A stretch of 64,000 nucleotides of DNA from Cupriavidus necator A5-1 (lineage in GTDB: Bacteria > Pseudomonadota > Gammaproteobacteria > Burkholderiales > Burkholderiaceae). How positions within the stretch are numbered: the stretch's first letter is position 1; each line of letters begins with the position of its first letter. Below are positions 56,036-64,000 of this stretch, piece by piece. A model generated the notes under the pieces. The model saw nothing but the letters and a program-made list of their open reading frames with translations, ran no database searches and was not told the DNA's origin. The DNA lies in contig NZ_JQLI01000008.1 of assembly GCF_000744095.1 (NCBI RefSeq), forward strand, positions 4,154,001 through 4,218,000, in the 5' to 3' direction. A program made the position numbers and the translations under genes.

Positions 56036-58972
56036 TTACTGGCACGCTTCGCACTCTTCGAAGCCGGGGTCGCCCGGACGCATCGTGCAAACCGCGCCTT
56101 CGGCTTCCGGCATCGCCGGGGCCGTTGCGGCAGCTGCGTCCAGTGCCGAGCCACTGTCGCTGCCCGACGACACCGCATTCAGCGAACCGCGCGACACGGT
56201 CGACTTCTCCACGTGCGTAGCAGCCATCGTGCGCAGGTAGTACGTGGTCTTCAGGCCGCGCACCCATGCCAGCTTGTAGGTGTCGTCCAGCTTCTTACCC
56301 GACGCACCAGCCATGTAGATGTTCAGCGACTGCGCCTGATCAATCCACTTCTGACGACGGCTAGCAGCCTCCACCAGCCACGTCGGCTCGACTTCAAACG
56401 CCGTGGCGTAGATGTCGCGCAAGTCTTGCGGAATACGGTCGATGCGCGACAGCGAGCCGTCGAAGTACTTCAGGTCGGCAACCATCACCTCGTCCCACAG
56501 GCCGCGTTCCTTCAGGTCGCGCACCAGGTAGTCGTTGACCACGGTGAACTCGCCCGACAGGTTGGACTTGACATACAGGTTCTGGAAGGTCGGCTCGATG
56601 CAAGCGGACACGCCAATGATGTTCGAAATGGTCGCGGTCGGGGCGATCGCGATGCAGTTCGAGTTGCGCATGCCGTACTGCTTGATGCGGGCGCGCAGCG
56701 CGTCCCAGTCCATGGTGCTCGACAGGTCCACTTCCAGGTAGCCGCCGCGCTCTTCGGCCAGCAGCTTGAGCGAGTCTTGCGGCAGGATGCCACGGTCCCA
56801 CAGCGAGCCTTCGTAGGTACTGTAGCGGCCGCGCTCTTCAGCCAGCTCGGTCGAAGCCTGGTAGGCGTAGTAGCACACCGCTTCCATCGAGGTGTCGGCG
56901 AACTGCACCGCGGCCTTGCTGGCATACGGCGTGCGCAGCACGTGCAGGCAGTCCTGGAAGCCCATGATGCCCATGCCGACCGGACGGTGGCGCAGGTTGG
57001 AATTGCGCGCCTTGTCCACCGCGTAGTAGTTGATGTCGATCACGTTGTCGAGCATGCGCATCGCGGTGCGGACGGTCTTCTGCAGCTTGGCGTGGTCCAG
57101 CGCGTAGGTGCCGTCGGCCTGCTTGGCCAGGTGGGCGACCAGGTTGACCGAGCCCAGGTTGCAGACGGCGATCTCACTCTCGTTGGTGTTGAGCGTGATT
57201 TCCGTGCACAGGTTGGAGCTGTGGACGACGCCGACGTGCTGCTGCGGGCTGCGGATGTTGCAGGGATCCTTGAAGGTGATCCACGGGTGGCCGGTCTCGA
57301 ACAGCATGCCCAGCATCTTGCGCCACAGTTGCAGCGCCGGCAGCTTCTTGAACAGCTTCAGTTCGCCGCTGGCGGCCTTGGCTTCATAGCCCAGGTAGGC
57401 CTTCTCGAATTCCTTGCCGACCTTGTCGTGCAGGTCCGGGCAGGTGGCGGGCGAGAACAGCGTCCATTCGCCGCCTTCCATCACGCGCTTCATGAACAGG
57501 TCCGGGATCCAGTTGGCCGTGTTCATGTCGTGGGTGCGGCGGCGGTCGTCGCCGGTGTTCTTGCGCAGCTCCAGGAATTCTTCGATGTCCAGGTGCCACG
57601 TTTCCAGGTAGGCGCAGACGGCGCCCTTGCGCTTGCCGCCCTGGTTCACGGCCACGGCGGTGTCGTTCACCACCTTCAGGAACGGCACCACGCCCTGCGA
57701 CTTGCCGTTGGTGCCCTTGATGTGCGAGCCCAGTGCGCGAACATTGGTCCAGTCATTGCCCAGGCCGCCGGCGAACTTGGACAGCAGCGCGTTTTCCTTC
57801 AGCGCTTCGTAGATGCCTTCCAGGTCGTCCGAGACGGTGGTCAGGTAGCACGACGACAGCTGCGAGCGGCGGGTGCCCGAGTTGAACAAGGTCGGCGTGG
57901 ACGACATGAAGTCGAACGACGACAGCAGCTCGTAGAACTCGATGGCGCGGCCTTCGCGGTCCTTCTCGTTCAGCGCCAGGCCCATGGCCACGCGCATGAA
58001 GAAGGCCTGTGGCATTTCGATGCGGGTTTCATCGATATGCAGGAAGTAGCGGTCGTACAGGGTCTGCAGGCCCAGGTAGTTGAACTGGAAGTCGCGCTGG
58101 GCGTCCAGCGCGGCGCCCATGCGGGCCAGGTCGTAGGTGGCCAGCTTTTCGTCCAGCAGCTCGGCTTCGATGCCGCGGGCGATGAACTTGGGGAAGTACT
58201 CGGCGTAACGGGCCGACATCTCCGACTGGGTCACTTCGGCGCCCAGGATTTCCTTGCGGATGGTATGCAGCAGGATACGGGCGGTGACCTGGCTGTAGGC
58301 CGGGTCCTTTTCGATCAGGGTACGCGCGGCCAGGATGGCGGAATCATACACCTGCGTCATCGGCACGCCGTCGTACAGGTTCTTCAGGGTTTCCTTCAGG
58401 ATCGGCTCGGCGCTGACGGCATCGCCAAGGCCGGAGCAGGCGTTGTCGATCAGGGCATGCAGCGCAGCGATGTCCAGCACGTGCGTCATGCCACCGTCGG
58501 TCACATTGACCGAGAAGCCGCCTTCCTGCACGCGGGCCACGGCCTGGGCGCTGGCCTGGGCGCGCTCGTCCTTGCGCTTTTCGCGGTAGAGCACGTAGGC
58601 GCGGGCCACTTCATGCTCGCCCGAGCGCATCAGCGCCAGTTCCACGTGGTCTTGCACGTCTTCAATATGGAAGGTGCCGCCGTTGGGGCGGCTGCGCAGC
58701 AGTGCGCGGACCACGTTCTGGGTCAGTTGCTCGACCACTTCGCGCACGCGCGCGGAAGCGGCACCCTGCCCGCCGTTCACGGCGAGGAAGGCCTTGGTCA
58801 TGGCCACGTTGATCTTGGACGGCTCGAAAGCCACTACGGCGCCGTTGCGACGAATGATCTTGTGATCCGGGTAGTTCGTATTGGCGGCGTTGGCGGGGGT
58901 CTGCTGCGCGGTCGGTGCGATACCTGCAGCGCCACTCGCGCCCGTGGTGATTTCGTTCTGGGCCGTTTGCAT
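56036..58972 (-). CDS. nrdA: Class Ia ribonucleotide reductase, alpha subunit
   Basis: A 978-residue catalytic subunit reducing ribonucleoside diphosphates. The N-terminus carries an ATP-cone ('HKIIRRNGAVVAFEPSKIN') for allosteric control. Catalytic residues are visible: the cysteine pair in 'LSSCYLTTV' and 'IAVCNLGSVNL', N-x-C-x-E in 'SSNLCTEITLN', the radical-path YY in 'KTTYYLRTMA', and the C-terminal CxxC in 'FEECEACQ'. Length is greater than E. coli NrdA, mainly N-terminal. ATG at 58972 follows AGGAG. Confidence 0.97.
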   Translation of the reverse strand: MQTAQNEITTGASGAAGIAPTAQQTPANAANTNYPDHKIIRRNGAVVAFEPSKINVAMTKAFLAVNGGQGAASARVREVVEQLTQNVVRALLRSRPNGGTFHIEDVQDHVELALMRSGEHEVARAYVLYREKRKDERAQASAQAVARVQEGGFSVNVTDGGMTHVLDIAALHALIDNACSGLGDAVSAEPILKETLKNLYDGVPMTQVYDSAILAARTLIEKDPAYSQVTARILLHTIRKEILGAEVTQSEMSARYAEYFPKFIARGIEAELLDEKLATYDLARMGAALDAQRDFQFNYLGLQTLYDRYFLHIDETRIEMPQAFFMRVAMGLALNEKDREGRAIEFYELLSSFDFMSSTPTLFNSGTRRSQLSSCYLTTVSDDLEGIYEALKENALLSKFAGGLGNDWTNVRALGSHIKGTNGKSQGVVPFLKVVNDTAVAVNQGGKRKGAVCAYLETWHLDIEEFLELRKNTGDDRRRTHDMNTANWIPDLFMKRVMEGGEWTLFSPATCPDLHDKVGKEFEKAYLGYEAKAASGELKLFKKLPALQLWRKMLGMLFETGHPWITFKDPCNIRSPQQHVGVVHSSNLCTEITLNTNESEIAVCNLGSVNLVAHLAKQADGTYALDHAKLQKTVRTAMRMLDNVIDINYYAVDKARNSNLRHRPVGMGIMGFQDCLHVLRTPYASKAAVQFADTSMEAVCYYAYQASTELAEERGRYSTYEGSLWDRGILPQDSLKLLAEERGGYLEVDLSSTMDWDALRARIKQYGMRNSNCIAIAPTATISNIIGVSACIEPTFQNLYVKSNLSGEFTVVNDYLVRDLKERGLWDEVMVADLKYFDGSLSRIDRIPQDLRDIYATAFEVEPTWLVEAASRRQKWIDQAQSLNIYMAGASGKKLDDTYKLAWVRGLKTTYYLRTMAATHVEKSTVSRGSLNAVSSGSDSGSALDAAAATAPAMPEAEGAVCTMRPGDPGFEECEACQ

Positions 58973-59008
58973 GAGAACTCCTGTTTTTACCCTGGAAATA
59001 AGAGACAA

Positions 59009-59105
59009 AAGAGTCCCTGGCGAAATGCGGCGGAAAGAACATCCGCCCGGCCTGGACCGGGCATGGACAAACTGCCTCTGCGTGAACATTTCGCCAGGGA
59101 CTCTT
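59009..59105 (-). promoter_or_regulatory. Large hairpin in nrdA leader (19-bp perfect inverted repeat)
   Basis: AAGAGTCCCTGGCGAAATG (59009-59027) is repeated exactly inverted at 59087-59105. The 59-base interior holds a smaller hairpin, GCCCGG-CCTGGA-CCGGGC (59045-59062). The structure lies between the NrdR boxes and the nrdA start and, on the transcript, is followed by a U-rich TTTTGTCTCTTATTT stretch. It could act as an attenuator. Confidence 0.7.
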
Positions 59106-59192
59106 GTGATGCGCTGGCCCCGCGGTGGCGGCAAGACGGTGTCGCAGACTGCGCGACGGCCACCTCACACCTGGGCCGGCTCCCCGGTTTGA

Positions 59193-59208
59193 CTACTAGA
59201 TATAGTGG
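59193..59208 (-). promoter_or_regulatory. NrdR box 1
   Basis: On the minus strand CCACTATATCTAGTAG resembles the NrdR consensus ACACTATATATAGTGT. It lies exactly 31 bases from box 2, the three-helical-turn spacing known for NrdR pairs. Confidence 0.72.
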
Positions 59209-59223
59209 GTACTACTGAAAACT

Positions 59224-59239
59224 GGGCTAAGTATAGTGA
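59224..59239 (-). promoter_or_regulatory. NrdR box 2 overlapping a -10 element
   Basis: On the minus strand TCACTATACTTAGCCC contains TATACT, a -10 hexamer. The weak -35 would lie 17 bases upstream. Binding of NrdR to the pair would repress nrdAB when dATP is plentiful. Confidence 0.65.
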
Positions 59240-59470
59240 AACGAATCCGAATGACCAGTCTTGACAAGCGCTTTTTCGGGATCGATGCGACGGATGCGGC
59301 GGCGCCACATGCCCGCGAGGCTAATACTCGCAAGGGTTTCGGCCAAACCGTTCGCAACCGCACATTTTTGAAAAATTTTTTTGATTGTTGCGACGGTGCG
59401 ATAGCCCCTCGCCGGCATGGGGCATGTGCGCCAGGACGGGGCGCGCTGGCGTGGTAGTAGACGTTACGAA

Positions 59471-60111
59471 TCAGTCACCCGGATCGGTCGCCGGGCCGCA
59501 ACGATACGGCAGCATACCCGACGGCAATGACGCTTCTGTGGCAAAGCGCGCCCAGTCGAAATGCGGGCCGGGATCGGTCTTACGCCCCGGGGCGATGTCG
59601 CTGTGGCCGGCAATCGCCCGCACCGGGTAGGTGGCGAGCAGCGCCGGCACCAGCGCGGTCACGGTGTCGTACTGGGCCGGCGTGAACGGCAGGTCGTCGC
59701 AACCTTCGATCTCGATGCCGATGGAAAAGTCATTGCAGCGCGCCCGGCCAAAAAAGTCCGATTGCCCCGCATGCCAGGCCCGCAGCGTACACGGCACGAA
59801 CTGCACCAGCTCGCCCTGGCGGGTGATCAGGAAGTGAGCGGACACCTGCACCTGATGGATGGTGGCGAAGAACGGGTGCTTGTCCGGGTCGAGCCGGTTC
59901 TGGAAGAAGGCTTCGATGTCGCCGCTGCCGAACTGGCCCGGCGGCAGGCTGATGTTGTGCAGCACCACCAGGTCGACCGGGATGCCGGCCGGGCGCTCGT
60001 CAAAATTGGGAGACGGCACGCGGCGCGCGGCGGGGACCCAGCCGTCGGCGTCGGGCAGGTAGTGGCGGCTGCGTTCTGGCAATGCGGGCAGCGCGGGCGT
60101 GGGGGGCGTGG

Positions 60112-60115
<4 letters not shown>
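59471..60115 (-). CDS. ampD: 1,6-anhydro-N-acetylmuramyl-L-alanine amidase
   Basis: A 214-residue cytoplasmic zinc amidase that removes peptides from anhydromuropeptides during murein recycling. Zinc and catalytic regions are 'DLVVLHNISLPPGQFG', 'NDFSIGIEIEGCDDLPFT' and 'AGHSDIAPGRKTDPGPHFDW'. No signal peptide is present, which fits AmpD rather than AmiD. Its start overlaps the upstream regulator stop (ATGA at 60112-60115). Loss of AmpD commonly raises AmpC beta-lactamase; no ampC lies here. Confidence 0.94.
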
Positions 60116-61752
<1,637 letters not shown>

Positions 61753-61798
61753 GGGAAAGGAATCGGGGTGGATCGGAGGTGGGTCAGGTTGAGCCGGC

Positions 61799-63895
61799 TC
61801 AGGCCGCGGCCGCGTCCGCGGTCTCGATGCGCAGCGTCAGCACGAAGGCCTTGGCCGGCAGTGTATCGCGCGCGGCCGGGGCCAGCACGCCGGTACGCTC
61901 GATCAGCGCCGGCAGCGACACGGCGCCGTAGCGCACCTGCGCGTCGTTGGCGCCGCACAGCTCGCGCGCCATGAACAGGCCCAGCCCGGTGCCCTGCGCG
62001 TTGCTGGTGAAGAACGGCTCGAACAGGCTGCGCTGGTGGTCGCGCGAGACCTCGGCGCCGTCGTTCCAGACGATCAGCTCGGCATGGTGCTGGTCCAGCG
62101 CGTGCGCCAGCAGCCGGATCGAGCCCGGCAGGCGGCTGCAGTAGCGCCAGGCGTTGTCGAGCAGGTTGCCAAGGACCTGCTGCAGTTGCGAGGCGTCGAA
62201 CACCACCGGCTGCGCCACGTCCACCGTCAGCCGGATGGCGTTGGCGTTGATGTCGGCGCGGCCCGCCTGGCGGGTCTCGCCGGCGTGCGGGCGGCGCGAG
62301 CGCATTTCCAGCCGCCAGCGCTCGACGATCTCCGGCAGCGCCTGCGCCAGGTGCACGGTGCTGCGGCCGGTGCGCGGGCGGCGCGACATCTGCAGCACGT
62401 CGGACACCACCTGGTCGAGCCGGCGCACGTTGTCGTTGATGATGCGCAGCAGGCGGGCGTCGATGTCGACGTCGGCGCCGCCGCTGTCTGGCACGCCGGG
62501 CTCGCGCCTGCCCGAATCGGCCAACAGCTCACTGGCCTGGCTGATCGCCGCCAGCGGGTTGCGGATCTGGTGCGCGATGCTGGCCACCAGCCGGCCCATC
62601 GCGGCCAGCTTTTCCTGCTGCACCTGTTCGGCGATGCGTTCCCAGCTTTCGATATGGACCAGCACGGTGTCGCGCATCTCGCTGCGCAGCAGCGCCTCGT
62701 CTTCCTGCGACCAGGCCATGGCCTCGTTCTGGGCGATGGCCAGGCGCAGGCGTGCGGCGGCTTCGGGCGAGAGTTCGTTCCAGGCGGCGGTATCGAGGGC
62801 GGTCGGGACGGTGCGGCCGTGCGCGAGCGTCGAGCGCAGCCCGGCCAGCCCCGGCAGCACGAAGCGCAGCCGCAGCCGCGTGTGCTGCATGGTGCCGTCG
62901 GCCAGCGCGGTGCCGGACGCCATCGGCAGTAGCTGCAGGATGCGCGGCACATCGTCCTTGCTGCGCAGCCAGTCGCGCAGCATCTCCATCAGCGGCTGCA
63001 GGCGCGGGATGCGGCGCAGGTCGAACAAGACGGCGTCGCCACCGCTGGCGCCCTGCCCTGCAGCGCCACCGAGCCGGCGCGAATAGATCCGTTCATGCGG
63101 CTGCACGCCCAGCAGCACCACCGCCGCCGGGTTGGCCGCCACCACCGCCCCGTTGGCGCGCACCAGCATCACGCCGTCCTGCATGTCGTTGACCATCAGC
63201 CGGTTGACCAGCTGCTGCAACCGCAGCTCCTGCTCGCGCGCCAGCGCCAGCCGTTCCTGCGCGATCTGGCGGTTGGCCAGCATATACATCAGCAGCGCGG
63301 CGATCATGAACACCAGGCCGAACAGACCCGAGCCCAGCAGCCCGGCATCGGCCTGGCGCAGCAGGATGGTGTGGGTGAACGGCCCGCTCATCACCACCAG
63401 CGCGGAGATCGCCGCGGCGAACAGCGCGAACAGCAGGCTGGTCAGGGCCCCGGCTTCCAGCGCCGGCAGCAGGAAGATCATGGCCAGGCCGTCGGCCTGC
63501 GCGTGGGTGCCGTGCCGCGCCAGCACGTGGTAGACCAGAGCCAGCAGCGCCAGGTCGGCCAGCACCTGCACGCGCACGCGCAGATGGAAGTGCCGGCGCC
63601 ACAGCGTGCCGGCCAGCATCGCCAGCGCGATCACCAGGTAGGGCAACGCGACCGTCATGGCCGCCGCATGCTCGACCGCGCCCAGCGCAAACGGCAAGGC
63701 TGCGGCGACGGCCGGGGGCTCGCCGCGCTGCATCAGCGCGTAGCCGACCAGCAGCAGGCCCACGGCCACACGGGTCCAGCAGAAATAGCGCAGCAGGCGC
63801 CAGTGGAAATCGGGCGGTTCGTCCTGGCGCCACAGCTGCGCCAGGCCGCGCCAGGCGTTCAGCCGCTGCCAGCCTGACAGCGCCGGTTCGGTCAT
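61799..63895 (-). CDS. pilS: Membrane sensor histidine kinase (PilS-like)
   Basis: A 698-residue kinase with about six N-terminal membrane helices (residues 30-230), a PAS-like region ('VNDMQDGVMLVRANGAVVAA'), and a DHp/ATPase core. The phospho-histidine is in 'VASIAHQIRNPLAAISQ'; N-box 'LGNLLDNAWRYCSR' and G-box 'GTGLGLFMARELCG' follow. The start overlaps the stop of the PP0621-like gene (63892-63895). Architecture and pairing with an NtrC regulator indicate PilS, which controls type IV pilus genes. Confidence 0.88.
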   Translation of the reverse strand: MTEPALSGWQRLNAWRGLAQLWRQDEPPDFHWRLLRYFCWTRVAVGLLLVGYALMQRGEPPAVAAALPFALGAVEHAAAMTVALPYLVIALAMLAGTLWRRHFHLRVRVQVLADLALLALVYHVLARHGTHAQADGLAMIFLLPALEAGALTSLLFALFAAAISALVVMSGPFTHTILLRQADAGLLGSGLFGLVFMIAALLMYMLANRQIAQERLALAREQELRLQQLVNRLMVNDMQDGVMLVRANGAVVAANPAAVVLLGVQPHERIYSRRLGGAAGQGASGGDAVLFDLRRIPRLQPLMEMLRDWLRSKDDVPRILQLLPMASGTALADGTMQHTRLRLRFVLPGLAGLRSTLAHGRTVPTALDTAAWNELSPEAAARLRLAIAQNEAMAWSQEDEALLRSEMRDTVLVHIESWERIAEQVQQEKLAAMGRLVASIAHQIRNPLAAISQASELLADSGRREPGVPDSGGADVDIDARLLRIINDNVRRLDQVVSDVLQMSRRPRTGRSTVHLAQALPEIVERWRLEMRSRRPHAGETRQAGRADINANAIRLTVDVAQPVVFDASQLQQVLGNLLDNAWRYCSRLPGSIRLLAHALDQHHAELIVWNDGAEVSRDHQRSLFEPFFTSNAQGTGLGLFMARELCGANDAQVRYGAVSLPALIERTGVLAPAARDTLPAKAFVLTLRIETADAAAA

Positions 63896-64000
63896 GCGCC
63901 GGGACCGCCGGTGGTGCCGGTGCTGGCTTCGTCAGGGAGATGGCTGCGGCGGCAGTAGTGCAGGCCGCGCCAGGCAATGGCCTCGCCTTGCGGCAGGTGT
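63892..64000 (-). CDS. PP0621-like small zinc-binding protein, C-terminal part (cut by window edge)
   Basis: Only the last 36 codons are visible: HLPQGEAIAWRGLHYCRRSH followed by LPDEASTGTTGGPGA. The segment resembles the C-terminal half of PP0621-family proteins, which carry a short zinc ribbon and sit next to pilS in many Burkholderiales. It overlaps pilS by four bases. Confidence 0.6.
   Translation of the reverse strand, partial: HLPQGEAIAWRGLHYCRRSHLPDEASTGTTGGPGA

Noticed and set aside
55274-59218. A 1314-codon open frame on the plus strand
   Set aside because: It is antisense to nrdA and nrdB, whose catalytic residues and motifs are complete. Long antisense frames are expected in GC-rich coding DNA.

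Overview
The window is GC-rich chromosomal DNA from a betaproteobacterium of the order Burkholderiales, most likely Cupriavidus. This is inferred from the housekeeping order (thiL-pgpA-pncC, tonB-aroE-mtgA, mpl-esterase-ubiC, aroQ-accB-accC-prmA), Bug-type solute receptors, a lysine/alanine-repeat histone H1-like gene and a pilS-pilR pair beside a PP0621-like gene. No rRNA, tRNA or CRISPR array was seen.

Layout. 1-24.4 kb is core genome: the 5' part of malic enzyme; thiamine, phosphatidylglycerol and NMN-salvage genes; pyrF; an EamA transporter; corA; a leftward rnb-like / tonB / aroE / mtgA group; a leftward mpl / esterase / ubiC / SDR group; tlpA-like; aroQ-accBC-prmA; a DUF3426 protein; tpx; a PfkB kinase and a glycine-zipper lipoprotein. 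24.6-29.2 kb is more plastic: the H1-like gene, about 1.1 kb of compositionally odd DNA without a convincing gene, a DUF2147 protein and a frameshifted IS110-family element lying exactly inside a palindromic REP-like repeat. 29.2-36.8 kb holds a TonB-dependent siderophore receptor with a good Fur box, a LysR/tautomerase divergent pair, an aldo/keto reductase, two lipoproteins, rdgC and a thioesterase. 37.2-39.1 kb is decayed (a Bug receptor and a chemotaxis receptor, both broken).

39.97-49.10 kb is an eight-gene co-directional cluster that looks like a synthase-dependent exopolysaccharide system: UDP-GlcNAc 2-epimerase, a small Lys-rich secreted protein, a deacetylase-like secreted protein, a membrane GT2 synthase, a membrane-anchored bactofilin-like protein, a secreted alpha/alpha-toroid protein, a YaiO-type outer-membrane barrel and a polytopic membrane protein. 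It is the best candidate in the window for an undescribed system.

49.2-54.3 kb contains a frameshifted HTH gene, a DUF2726 protein and a leftward LysR / Bug receptor / CaiB transferase / enoyl-CoA hydratase group. 54.7-59.2 kb is nrdAB (class Ia ribonucleotide reductase) with two NrdR boxes one typical spacing apart and a 19-bp perfect inverted repeat in the nrdA leader. 59.5-64.0 kb is a leftward overlapping PP0621-like / pilS / pilR / ampD group.

Start sites were chosen by family length, Shine-Dalgarno sequence and overlap. All functions are read from motifs and family knowledge; no database search was run.
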